A program made the position numbers and the translations under genes. DNA of 60,562 bases from NCBI GenBank assembly GCA_021773435.1, contig JAJFKC010000011.1, positions 1 to 60,562 of the forward strand, given 5' to 3'. This document shows positions 52,721 to 60,562 of the stretch, piece by piece; position 1 is the stretch's first letter, and the number at the start of each line of letters is the position of its first letter. The notes under the pieces are model-generated. The model made no database searches. It was not told where the DNA came from and saw only the letters and a program-made list of their open reading frames with translations. Source of the stretch: Porticoccaceae bacterium (GTDB taxonomy: Bacteria > Pseudomonadota > Gammaproteobacteria > Pseudomonadales > Porticoccaceae).

Positions 52721-52762
52721 GCCTGACTCGCGATCTGTCCGGATCGCGAGTCAGGCTTTTTT
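52721..52762 (+). terminator. Strong rho-independent terminator
   Basis: Perfect 15-bp stem gcctgactcgcgatc/gatcgcgagtcaggc with a 6-nt loop, then six T. It ends the LLM-amidohydrolase transcription unit. Confidence 0.95.
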
Positions 52763-52882
52763 AACGAGAGCTGTTTTTGTATTAGTCGTAATGATGGCCG
52801 AGCGTTGCGTGGAATTATTCAAATCCGTGGTCTATGCTGCGCCACACTTATTTTCTAATCGTCAAATATAGCGGAGGTAAAT

Positions 52883-53728
52883 ATGAAAGACGTAGCGGGC
52901 AAAGTTGCATTTATCACCGGGGGTGCTAGCGGGATGGGTCTCGGAATGGCCAGGGCCTTTGGTGCGGCAGGTATGAAGGTGATGATAGGTGATATTGAAA
53001 AAGGTCCCATGGACGCGGCCGTCGCCGGGCTAAAACAAAAGGGTATCGACGCAGCCGGCGTAGTCACGGATGTAGCTGATCGGGATTCGGTCTTTGCCGC
53101 TGCCGATGCCACCATTGCAGAATTTGGCAAAGTACATGTGCTGTGTAATAACGCCGGCATTGGTGTCAGTGGCAAGTCCGATAAATGCTCGGTGGAAAAC
53201 TGGCAGTGGGTGATGGATGTCAACCTGTGGGGCGTGATCTATGGCTTACAGGCTTTTGTCCCGCTGATTGAATCTCATGGTGAGGGCGGGCACGTAATGA
53301 GCACCGCATCCATGGCTGGTATGGTCAGCTTCCGTTATATGGGGCCATACAATGCCACCAAATTTGCCGTGGTAACGATTATGGAAACCATGATGGAAGA
53401 GCATCGCGATGACAATATTGGTGTTTCAGTACTTTGCCCTGGCGTGGTCGCCACCAATATCGCCAACGGTACACGCAACCGACAGAAAAAGTACGGTGGT
53501 GTGCGCGAAGCCAGGGATTTAGCAGCGAACGAGGACATGCTGGGTAAGGGTCTTGACCCTGATATCGTCGGCGAGCAGGTGCTGGAGGCGATTATCGATG
53601 ATGCGCCATACATCTTTACCGACCCCTCCATGCGCAAATATATCGACAAGCGCTTTGAGCGTTTGTCGGCGGGTTACGACTGGGCAGATAACTGTCAGGC
53701 TTTGAAAAAGGATAAGCGGGCCTCTTAG
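52883..53728 (+). CDS. SDR family oxidoreductase
   Basis: A classical SDR of 281 residues: TGGASGMG (12-19), NNAG (89-92), catalytic Ser in STASMAG (about 143), Tyr156-x3-Lys160, and Asp37 after the second strand (NAD preference). ATG with GGAGG 6 nt upstream. It starts a plus-strand set with enoyl-CoA hydratase, a propeller-like protein and a dienelactone hydrolase. A 3-hydroxyacyl or alicyclic alcohol dehydrogenase is plausible. Confidence 0.92.
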   Translation: MKDVAGKVAFITGGASGMGLGMARAFGAAGMKVMIGDIEKGPMDAAVAGLKQKGIDAAGVVTDVADRDSVFAAADATIAEFGKVHVLCNNAGIGVSGKSDKCSVENWQWVMDVNLWGVIYGLQAFVPLIESHGEGGHVMSTASMAGMVSFRYMGPYNATKFAVVTIMETMMEEHRDDNIGVSVLCPGVVATNIANGTRNRQKKYGGVREARDLAANEDMLGKGLDPDIVGEQVLEAIIDDAPYIFTDPSMRKYIDKRFERLSAGYDWADNCQALKKDKRAS

Positions 53729-53786
53729 ACTAGGTAGGCAATTGGACAGGCATTTAGTCGCAGCACAAAATAACAGGAGTGCAATT

Positions 53787-54608
53787 GTGTCTCTGGAAAT
53801 CGTTGACTATCTAAGTTATGAACCTGAAGAATCAGGGATATTATGGATTAAATTCAATCGGCCCGACCGGCTCAATGCGCTTTATGGTCTGTCGGAACCG
53901 GATTCAACCATGGCCAAGGTCGGTGAATATATGCGCGCTGGTGATGCCGACCCCAATATTCGCGTCATTGTTCTGACCGGTGTAGGCAAGGCTTTTTGTG
54001 CCGGTGCGGATATGAAATCACGGGCCGTTGAGCAAGTCGGTGATCCCGGTGTCGATGGCACGCGGCAGCATTTTAGTGAGCACTTCACGCCCCTGTTTCG
54101 CGATATATCCATGATCCGCAAGCCGACTATTGCTATGATCAATGGCGCTGCAGTCGGTGCTGGGCTGGATATGGCCCTGCATTGTGATATTCGCCTGGGC
54201 TGCGAAAGCACCCGGTTCTTTACTTACCAAAACGTGGGACAGATTCCCGAAAATGGTGCACTGTATTTATTGCCGCGTATTGTCGGCATGGGTCGCGCCC
54301 TGGAATTATTTTATACCGGCGGCTTTCTTGATGCGGAGGAATCTTATCGTTGGGGCTTACTAAATCACTTATATACAAGCGCTGAGCTGGAAAGTAATAC
54401 CCGCGAATTGTGCGAGCGTATTATTAAGAGTCCGCCGCTGGTGCAGTGGATTAGCAAACGTATTATGCGTACCGCTATGGATGCAAGCCTTGAAGCAACC
54501 ATGACGCTGACTGCCAATGCGTCGGGGATTCTCGATAGATCAGAAGACAGTCGAGAGGCCCGTAAGGCTTTTTTAGAAAAGCGTGAGCCGAATTATAAAG
54601 GGCGTTAA
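53787..54608 (+). CDS. Enoyl-CoA hydratase/isomerase family protein
   Basis: A crotonase of 273 residues. Seen: CAGADM (71-76) for the oxyanion hole, AAVGAGLDMALHCD (121-134), and GQIPENGALYLLP, where Glu155 matches the second catalytic Glu; the first catalytic Glu is replaced by Asp128, so hydratase activity may be altered. I chose GTG with CAGGAG upstream; the open frame starts earlier at 53742 but that part lacks a ribosome site. It follows the SDR by 58 nt, suggesting a beta-oxidation-like pair. Confidence 0.9.
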   Translation: MSLEIVDYLSYEPEESGILWIKFNRPDRLNALYGLSEPDSTMAKVGEYMRAGDADPNIRVIVLTGVGKAFCAGADMKSRAVEQVGDPGVDGTRQHFSEHFTPLFRDISMIRKPTIAMINGAAVGAGLDMALHCDIRLGCESTRFFTYQNVGQIPENGALYLLPRIVGMGRALELFYTGGFLDAEESYRWGLLNHLYTSAELESNTRELCERIIKSPPLVQWISKRIMRTAMDASLEATMTLTANASGILDRSEDSREARKAFLEKREPNYKGR

Positions 54609-54676
54609 CAGGCCCTGGGTGGATTATCATCAGCAGCTTATAGTTGCTTTTAGACAAAAAGGGCAGGAGCAATTCT

Positions 54677-55855
54677 ATGAAAATATTGGGTAAAGTTTTC
54701 TATGGCAATGCTAAAAAGTATCTGGTGCTTTTTGGTGTGTTACCGGTGCTCTGCTCGGCAGCCGAAACGGCTTCCAGCGAAGCCCAGCGGGTGATGGATA
54801 AGATGATGGCCTTGCCGGAAATCGTTGCTGTAGAAGGGTTTAGCGCAAACCCGTTTATTGACACTGGACACTTTTATGACCCGCTGTTTATGCGCGACTG
54901 GGTTATACAAGACAGGGCTATGCAAAAACAGGGTAAGCGAGTTCTGGTTAACGATGATGGCGGTGCGGAAGGAGATAAGGGCAGTCGTATTCTATCATTT
55001 GATGCTAAGGGCAATATCGAAGTAGAGATTGATATCAAAAAGCTACCGCCAGTAGTCGGTTTTGATATTGCGCCAGCAGGATTTGGCAAGGTGGCTGGGC
55101 AGTTTGTGGTGCTGTCTCAGGAAAAAACCGGTTTTGATGCGGCCCTTAAAAATCACCTTGTTCAGGCCATTTCGCAAGACGGCGTGGGTGAGGTGACTCG
55201 GCTGTGTACGCTACAGGCCTTGCCTAAAAAGAAAGGTGGGTTGAAATCCGGGTTTGGTGCTGATGGTCGCTTCGGCCCTGAAGACAGTGCTTTTGCCAAT
55301 CGATTTTTCTCTGTGACGCTGAAAAATGCCACGGTCTACCAGACTACTGCAGATGGTGGTTGCAAGCCTTTTATCACCTTTGACCCAGAAGTTTGGGGCC
55401 TGCCTTTTGCGCTGAGTTTTACCCAGGATCAACAATATATGCTGGTATCGGTGGGCCCTGGTATTGGTCCTGGTCTGAAAGCACCGAAGGGCGGAATTGC
55501 TCGTGTTAATTCCGCCGGAGAAATTGTTGGCGAGATTATTGCGCCAGGCATTGGTCGAACATCGGGTATGGCCTATGCACCCAAAGATTTTGGCAGTTAC
55601 GGTGGCCAGTTATTTGTCGCTGCGATTGGCGATATGGAAATTCCGGTGCCGCAGACCCAGGCGCTCAAGCAAGATGGCCATGTTTATAGAATTGATAATG
55701 CGGGTGCTGTTCATCGGGTAGCCTCCGGTTTTATCAATCCAACTGGAATCCATTTTGCTTTTGGTAAATTGTTGGTGGCCGATATCAACGGCGACTTTAT
55801 TGCGGGGCGCCGGGAATTGCCGGAAGGTTTTATTATTGCTATCGATGCCGAATAG
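54677..55855 (+). CDS. Exported propeller-like protein, function unknown
   Basis: A 392-residue protein with a signal peptide (core about 16-31, ending CSAA or nearby). The mature part has repeated beta-strand patterns (RILSFDAKGNIEVEI, RVNSAGEIVGEI, VYRIDNAGAVHRVASG) typical of NHL/SMP-30-like propellers, but no family is certain. It lies between enoyl-CoA hydratase and dienelactone hydrolase genes. It could be a periplasmic lactonase or binding protein of the pathway, which is only a guess. ATG with AGGAG 8 nt upstream; a TTG at 54644 is the first possible start. Confidence 0.8.
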   Translation: MKILGKVFYGNAKKYLVLFGVLPVLCSAAETASSEAQRVMDKMMALPEIVAVEGFSANPFIDTGHFYDPLFMRDWVIQDRAMQKQGKRVLVNDDGGAEGDKGSRILSFDAKGNIEVEIDIKKLPPVVGFDIAPAGFGKVAGQFVVLSQEKTGFDAALKNHLVQAISQDGVGEVTRLCTLQALPKKKGGLKSGFGADGRFGPEDSAFANRFFSVTLKNATVYQTTADGGCKPFITFDPEVWGLPFALSFTQDQQYMLVSVGPGIGPGLKAPKGGIARVNSAGEIVGEIIAPGIGRTSGMAYAPKDFGSYGGQLFVAAIGDMEIPVPQTQALKQDGHVYRIDNAGAVHRVASGFINPTGIHFAFGKLLVADINGDFIAGRRELPEGFIIAIDAE

Positions 55856-55895
55856 AATAACCCTCAAAACTTGTTTAAAAAATTTAGGAATAAAT

Positions 55896-56633
55896 ATGAG
55901 TAACGAAGCCAGCCCCGTAGCAATTAACGAAGCCTTCGTGGAAGTGGAGACTAAAGACGGCAAAATGGAATGCTTTACAGCCTGGCCGAAGGAGGGTGGC
56001 CCTTGCCCGCCGGTGGTTCTATATATGGATGCCCCAGGCGTGCGGGGGGAGCTTTATGACTTTGTGCGTCGTATTGCCGCACAAGGCTATTTTGCTGTGA
56101 TTCCGAATTTATATTATCGCTACGGTATTCGTGATCCCGGCGGGCGAATGATGGAAATGCTTGAGCTCCATACCAACACCATGATTATTAATGATACTGA
56201 TAGCTTGATCCTGTGGTTGGATGAGCAGCCTCAGGCCAAATCAGGGCCAATGGGTTGTATTGGTTACTGCATGAGCGGCAAGTTTGTGCTGGCTGCAACC
56301 GGTGCTTATCCCGATAGATTTAAAGCGATGCTGTCTTTATATGGCGTATCGCACGTGACACGGAAGGATGACTCTGCTCATCTTTTTATCCCGAAACTAT
56401 TGCCAGATTGCACATTGTATTTTGGTTTTGCCGAGCATGATCCCTATGTGCCCGATGAGGAAATCGAAGCTTTGAGCAAGATGCTGGCCGACAACAATAT
56501 CGATTGTGTCGTGGAAAAAATACCCGAAACCGGCCACGGCTTTGCCTTCCCCCAACGCATGGGTTATCACCACGAAGCGGCTGAGCGGCATTGGGATATC
56601 GCCTTTGAGTTATTTGCTCGCAAGTTGAAGTAA
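55896..56633 (+). CDS. Dienelactone hydrolase family protein
   Basis: An alpha/beta hydrolase of the dienelactone hydrolase family, 245 residues. Seen: nucleophile Cys125 in GYCMSG, Asp182 in AEHDPYVPD and His214 in ETGHGFAFP, completing a Cys-Asp-His triad. Members hydrolyse dienelactones or related esters from aromatic degradation. ATG with TAGGAA upstream; the open frame extends 47 codons into the previous gene but that is not conserved. A perfect inverted repeat covers its stop codon. Confidence 0.9.
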   Translation: MSNEASPVAINEAFVEVETKDGKMECFTAWPKEGGPCPPVVLYMDAPGVRGELYDFVRRIAAQGYFAVIPNLYYRYGIRDPGGRMMEMLELHTNTMIINDTDSLILWLDEQPQAKSGPMGCIGYCMSGKFVLAATGAYPDRFKAMLSLYGVSHVTRKDDSAHLFIPKLLPDCTLYFGFAEHDPYVPDEEIEALSKMLADNNIDCVVEKIPETGHGFAFPQRMGYHHEAAERHWDIAFELFARKLK

Positions 56634-56668
56634 GCCGCTTTCCCTTTTTACCTTTGGCTTACTTCAAC
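56624..56668. terminator. Inverted repeat between convergent genes
   Basis: Perfect 13-bp inverted repeat gttgaagtaagcc/ggcttacttcaac with a 19-nt loop. One arm contains the stop codon of the dienelactone hydrolase gene. The following T-rich stretch is short, so this is a likely but not certain bidirectional terminator. Confidence 0.6.
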
Positions 56669-56705
56669 GGTTTATTATCAACGATGGAAGCGTTCGAATC
56701 GTCCG

Positions 56706-57716
56706 TTAGCGAATAGCAACAGGATTGATAATCGCCTGCACGGCACCGACGTATTTGGGTATGCCGATCACCAGCATAAATTCCCAGGCTTTATCAGCGA
56801 CCAGCTCTTCGGTGCGGATGTTTTCCAGCACGTATACACCATGTTTAACCAACATGAGTTGATGCACCGGAAACAGGATATCTGGGTCTTCACCGGGTGC
56901 AGCTTCTAGACCAAAACTGTCTTCACCAATGGCGACGACACCGAGGTCAATTAAGTATTGTGCTCCGGCGACGCCCAGTCCAGGCTCTTTATGATTAAAT
57001 AAATCCGGGTCCGTGTGGAGTTTGGCTTTCATCCAGCCAGTGTTAAATAACACAATGTCGCCTTTGCCGATGGCTACACCCTGAGCTTTCGCCGCACCTT
57101 TTATGTCGTCCACAGTGATGACTTCACCCGCCTCCATAAAAGCTTTGTTTTTGTAGCCCGCTATGTCAAGTAGTACACCGCGGGTGGTGATCGGTGGCAT
57201 TTTATGCAGGCCAAATTGTGTTAAGCCATTGTAAGTAATAAATTCTTCTGCTTTAACCCCATTGTAGTAGCGGTTGTTAATGCCGACGTGGCCAAGACCA
57301 TCGATCTGGGTGCCGACACCGAGCCAGACATTGACGAAATCATCGTTGAAACCAAAGCCATTTTTGCCGAAGGTTTTACCGAGTAGTTGTCCGGGCTGGA
57401 CTACGGATAACTTAAACGAGCGAGGCGTTAAATCGGCCCCGGCCGGGGTATCGGGGCCGGACTCCATTCCCAGCGCATAGCTTTTACCGGTTTTTATCAG
57501 CTTGGCTGCTTCAATAGCTTTTTGCGGAGTGAGTAGATTCATCGAGCCCATGCGGTCATCAGCCCCCCACTTTGAAGGCCACCATTTGTCTTCAGCGGCA
57601 GCTGGCAGCCAAAGCAAGGTGAAAATGGCTAAGCAGACTAGCTTGGTAAAGACAGTTGGATTATTTTTAGAGAGGCGGCTTTGATTTGGTAACTGCGTCA
57701 GCGGATTGTCTTTCAT
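56706..57716 (-). CDS. Exported cyclase-family (KynB-like) hydrolase
   Basis: A 336-residue protein of the cyclase/kynurenine formamidase-like family. A signal peptide or anchor occupies about 24-41 (LVCLAIFTLLWLPAAA). Metal-binding motif GVGTQIDGLGHVG takes the place of the common HxGTHxDxxxH. Other marks are RGVLLDIAGYK, GKGDIVLFNTGWM and the EDSFGLEAAPGE region. It would be periplasmic, unlike most of the family. Likely a hydrolase of a cyclic or ester intermediate. ATG start. Confidence 0.85.
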   Translation of the reverse strand: MKDNPLTQLPNQSRLSKNNPTVFTKLVCLAIFTLLWLPAAAEDKWWPSKWGADDRMGSMNLLTPQKAIEAAKLIKTGKSYALGMESGPDTPAGADLTPRSFKLSVVQPGQLLGKTFGKNGFGFNDDFVNVWLGVGTQIDGLGHVGINNRYYNGVKAEEFITYNGLTQFGLHKMPPITTRGVLLDIAGYKNKAFMEAGEVITVDDIKGAAKAQGVAIGKGDIVLFNTGWMKAKLHTDPDLFNHKEPGLGVAGAQYLIDLGVVAIGEDSFGLEAAPGEDPDILFPVHQLMLVKHGVYVLENIRTEELVADKAWEFMLVIGIPKYVGAVQAIINPVAIR

Positions 57717-57871
57717 TCTTTTCCCCAGTAAATATCTTATGAGCCTTCTATAGTAGCTGGGGAATCACTTGTTAGCTCGTATTTCTGAGAGGTGCCCAGG
57801 GACTATAGACGATGACCAGCGATACAACCCACAGAGATAGTCGCCATAATTATATATTATGTGTAATTGCG

Positions 57872-57900
57872 TTGACATAACTATTCCATCTGTTTATGTT
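57872..57900 (+). promoter_or_regulatory. Candidate promoter of the DUF1302-DUF1329 unit
   Basis: Perfect -35 TTGACA (57872-57877), 17-bp spacer, and -10 TATGTT (57895-57900). It would give an unusually long 5' leader of about 390 nt. Confidence 0.6.
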
Positions 57901-57913
57901 GGCTATGCTTAAT

Positions 57914-57929
57914 AACCCGCCGGGTTTTT
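57914..57929 (+). other. Small stem-loop with T-run in the leader
   Basis: aaccc/gggtt stem with a 3-nt loop and five T after it, within 15 nt of the predicted transcription start. It could be a weak terminator or attenuator; the stem is short. Confidence 0.3.
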
Positions 57930-58296
57930 GGCCTCTGTAGTCGATAGAAGTAGCTGTAATAACCGTGAGGAGCTTCCATTTTTGCGTTTCTCTGAGTGCC
58001 ATCCAGCACTTTTTATGCCTCTTTTATCAGGTTCTGTTAATTAGCGCCTGACGCGTTTTATGCGTCTTGATTTTGGCTCAGATTATCGGTTCGCTACTTA
58101 GGTCAATGGCTTGAGTGTTTTTTATTAAGAGCTAGTTCCATTGAGATTATGTTTCGAGAATTTGACCAGCTGAACTTTGAGCAATCGCCGATTACTTGTG
58201 TTAGATGAGTGAATGGTAAATCAAAGTAAAGACCTATTTGGTTCTGTTGTCGAAAATTAATAATAGGTAGCAAATAACACGTAAGAGGGGAAGGTT

Positions 58297-60243
58297 TTGT
58301 TGAAAACAAAGTTTTTAATGGGGAAATTATTGCAGCCAGTCTTATTCGGACTGGTTATAGCGTCAAGCCAGATTCACGCCTTTGAGTTCCAACTTGGCGA
58401 GTGGGATGGTTTTTTCGATACCACGTTTAGCGCCAGTGCAGCGATGCGGATGAAGGGCAATTCTGAGTTCAGTACTGCCGTACCATCCGGTCGAGGTGCT
58501 ATTTTTAAGGATCCAGGCGATGTTTATGCAACGCCTTTGGGTTTACTCACCGACATGGGTTTGAGTAAAGGTAATTTTGGTGTCTTTGCTCGTGCTTCCT
58601 ATGTCTATGATCCGACCATTATGGGCAAGGACTGTAGCAACTGTGATCGACCCAGTGTGTATGTGTATGCGGCTGGGTTCGCCGGTGGTACTGATCCGGC
58701 CTACAATTTAGATCCCTACCCTTCGGCGCTCCATGATCTGGCCGGGACACCGGTCTCCCAGGTGGATGGTATTGCCCACAATGCCCAAAAGCTGGCGGGC
58801 AATCGCTTTGGCTTACTGGATTTATTTGTTTATGGCGGTTGGGACATCGGTGGTCACCCACTGAATGTGCGAGTCGGTAAACAGGTGATCAACTGGGGTG
58901 AGAGTAATATCCAGGGCGGCGGTATTAGCCAGATGATGAATCCTCGGGATTTATCCAAGGCGACGACCCCGGGTACCGATGTCAAGGAAACCCTGACGCC
59001 TCAGGAAAGTGTTTATTTCAACTTTGGCTTCACGGACAATATCTCACTGGAAGCCTACTATGTGTGGAACTGGCGGGAATCGAAACTTCCGGCGGTGGGC
59101 ACCTTCTTTAACGGCTTTGATTTTATCGGCACGGGCTATAACCCCGACTTGTTCCTAAGGGGCGTAGAGCGCACGAGTAATATAGAGCCGGATAACGGTG
59201 GTCAGTGGGGGATTAATATGCACTTTATTATTCCTTCCTGGAACTATGCTGACCTCGGTATTTACTGGATACGCTCCCATGGCTATATACCAACGTTCGA
59301 CCTGAATCCTGATTATGTAACTCGGACAGACCCAGCCAATCCTACGCGGTCAACGCTGGCCGGTTATTCGCAGGCTTATGGTCAGGATCTGGATACCTAC
59401 GCGATCTCACTCAATGGTGAGGGTCCCCTGGAAACCTCGTTTGCGGTTGAGTTGAATCTCAAGAAAGATGATGGTGGTGTTCGGGAATGTCGTGACCTCT
59501 TTGGTATTGGGCATGTTAGTACGCCTTACCCCGGTGTTGCAGGGCTTCCAGTGGCGTCGTTGTTTAGCTTTGCTACGCCTGCGAGTCCCGCTGACTTCCG
59601 ACCCAACACGGGGCCGGGTGCGGATGGCGAGCTTGACTGTAACCCGACCGGTACGCTTGGGGCGATTGGTGCTCGCGATTCGGGACTGGGTGCCAGTGAT
59701 GTCTGGGTATTACTGGGTAACCTGACCAAGTCAGGTGGTACCGACTTCATGGGTGCGTCCAAATTGAGTCTGGTCTTTGATGCCTCCTTTGTCTGGGTAC
59801 CGGACTGCCATGCGGGTGATGAGCTGGATAGGTCCAACACGAATGTGGGTGGTTTTGGTGGTTCAGGTGCGGGTGATACCAACTCGGCCGGTAAGCTGCC
59901 CGGCAAGATTCAGGATCGGGGTAACTTTGAATGTAACGCACCCCTGGATCAACCGATTACTGACTTCTCCTGGGGCTACACGGCGGTGGCTGTGCTGGAA
60001 TACCCGAATGCGTTTATGAACCTGACGGTTAAACCGACGGTTATCTTTGTTCATAACGTTGAAGGTTGGGCGCCGGCTAGCGGTGGTAACATGGTTGAAA
60101 ATCAACGCACCTTACTGACTCGACTCACCTTTGATTATCAGGGTCAGCAATCGGTTGATTTAACCTATGCACACTGGATTGGTGATGCCGGTGGTAGCTC
60201 GGATAAAGACTTTCTCTCATTGACCTACAAGTACAGCTTCTAA
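58297..60243 (+). CDS. DUF1302 family outer-envelope protein
   Basis: A DUF1302 family protein of 648 residues with a signal peptide (about 12-28, ending IHA). The mature part is rich in aromatic residues and beta strands (VRVGKQVINWGES, ESVYFNFGFTDNISLEAYYVWNW) and ends with LSLTYKYSF, a typical outer-membrane beta-barrel C-terminus. Genes of this family are usually next to DUF1329 genes and near RND-type transporters, in clusters for uptake or export of hydrophobic compounds. TTG start with GGGGAAGG; TTG at 58300 or ATG at 58318 are alternatives. Confidence 0.9.
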   Translation: MLKTKFLMGKLLQPVLFGLVIASSQIHAFEFQLGEWDGFFDTTFSASAAMRMKGNSEFSTAVPSGRGAIFKDPGDVYATPLGLLTDMGLSKGNFGVFARASYVYDPTIMGKDCSNCDRPSVYVYAAGFAGGTDPAYNLDPYPSALHDLAGTPVSQVDGIAHNAQKLAGNRFGLLDLFVYGGWDIGGHPLNVRVGKQVINWGESNIQGGGISQMMNPRDLSKATTPGTDVKETLTPQESVYFNFGFTDNISLEAYYVWNWRESKLPAVGTFFNGFDFIGTGYNPDLFLRGVERTSNIEPDNGGQWGINMHFIIPSWNYADLGIYWIRSHGYIPTFDLNPDYVTRTDPANPTRSTLAGYSQAYGQDLDTYAISLNGEGPLETSFAVELNLKKDDGGVRECRDLFGIGHVSTPYPGVAGLPVASLFSFATPASPADFRPNTGPGADGELDCNPTGTLGAIGARDSGLGASDVWVLLGNLTKSGGTDFMGASKLSLVFDASFVWVPDCHAGDELDRSNTNVGGFGGSGAGDTNSAGKLPGKIQDRGNFECNAPLDQPITDFSWGYTAVAVLEYPNAFMNLTVKPTVIFVHNVEGWAPASGGNMVENQRTLLTRLTFDYQGQQSVDLTYAHWIGDAGGSSDKDFLSLTYKYSF

Positions 60244-60256
60244 GGGGTATAAGAAG

Positions 60257-60562
60257 ATGTTGATTAACAATAGAAATACCTATAAAGCCCTGGCTTTAGC
60301 CAGTGTCTTCACTACCGGTGCTGCGTTGGCCGCGGTCTCAGCGGAAGATAAGGCGCGCATTGGCCTGGAGGGCACAGAACTGACACCGTCGGGTGCCATT
60401 CGAGCGGGCAATGCGGAGGGTACGATACCGGCCTGGAAGAATGAGCCGATTGTACCCCCTGCCAATTTCAAACCAGGCGATTATCATCCGGACCCGTTTG
60501 CTGATGATCAGGTGCTGTTTACCATCACGGCGCAGAACTTTCAGGAGCATGCTGACAAGCTC
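60257..60562 (+). CDS. DUF1329 family protein (truncated by window end)
   Basis: N-terminal 102 residues of a DUF1329 (LolA/LppX-like) protein, cut off by the end of the window. A signal peptide (MLINNRNTYKALALASVF, ending near ALAA) is followed by the family signature LTPSGAIRAGNAEGTIPAW. It starts 13 nt after the DUF1302 stop and is certainly co-transcribed. DUF1329/DUF1302 pairs are found in envelope transport of hydrophobic or aromatic compounds; the exact role is not established. ATG with AAGAAG just before. Confidence 0.93.
   Translation, partial: MLINNRNTYKALALASVFTTGAALAAVSAEDKARIGLEGTELTPSGAIRAGNAEGTIPAWKNEPIVPPANFKPGDYHPDPFADDQVLFTITAQNFQEHADKL

Larger units (their letters stand above)
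57717..58296 (+). other. 580-nt intergenic region and leader
   Basis: This gap separates the divergent cyclase and DUF1302 genes. It holds a good sigma-70-like promoter (57872-57900) and then a leader of nearly 400 nt before the DUF1302 start, with one small stem-loop near its beginning. I see no convincing gene; a 68-codon frame at its right end (58103-58309, minus) has no ribosome site or recognisable motif. Confidence 0.6.

Overview
The window looks like the chromosome of a marine, aerobic gammaproteobacterium. The evidence is the conserved order fmdB-aspS-yebC-ruvC-ruvA-ruvB-ybgC-tolQRAB-pal-cpoB-queE-queC-tRNA-Lys, as found in Pseudomonas-like genomes, together with NhaD and SulP transporters and large aromatic/alicyclic catabolic islands with F420-type luciferase-like enzymes and DUF1302/DUF1329 envelope proteins. 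A Cellvibrionales/Spongiibacteraceae-like host is my best guess; this is inference from gene content. There are no IS elements, integrases, CRISPR arrays or rRNA genes.

Layout. (1) 156-7744, minus strand: a catabolic operon with a Rieske ring-hydroxylating dioxygenase (alpha and beta subunits), an extradiol-type two-domain VOC dioxygenase, a second VOC protein, two SDR dehydrogenases, an ACMSD-like amidohydrolase and an LLM flavoenzyme. (2) 7801-22795, minus strand: a 13-gene, tightly coupled envelope operon I do not recognise. It encodes an ExbB/TolQ/MotA-like proton channel, two membrane-anchored von Willebrand A proteins whose single membrane helix carries an Asp placed like that of TolR/ExbD, a degenerate actin/Hsp70-like protein with an FHA-like tail, a PEGA-repeat/SUMF1-fold protein, a TPR/PEGA protein, a TPR protein with a TonB-like C-terminus, four lipoproteins, a small Ser-rich membrane protein and an exported M48 protease. 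This is the most interesting part of the window. (3) 23007-41233: the core block with proS, a HIT protein, an HU protein with a histone-H1-like tail, fmdB, aspS, yebC, ruvCAB, the tol-pal operon, queosine genes, tRNA-Lys(UUU) and nhaD. (4) 41525-43345: a SulP anion transporter. (5) 43507-60562: a second catabolic island with boxB/boxC (aerobic benzoyl-CoA epoxidation and ring cleavage), an MBL hydrolase, two LLM enzymes, two SDRs, an N-acyl-D-amino-acid-deacylase-like amidohydrolase, an enoyl-CoA hydratase, a secreted propeller-like protein, a dienelactone hydrolase, an exported cyclase-family protein, and a DUF1302 protein followed by a truncated DUF1329 protein.

How they work together. Regions 1 and 5 probably dismantle aromatic or alicyclic compounds: oxygenation, dehydrogenation, ring cleavage, hydrolysis and CoA-dependent steps, with DUF1302/1329 in the envelope. 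Region 2 resembles a Tol/Exb-style energised machine in which vWA domains replace the usual periplasmic peptidoglycan- or TonB-binding domains. A second pattern spans the window: short (8-16 bp) tandem duplications sit at gene boundaries, several of them covering a stop codon or a ribosome-binding site.
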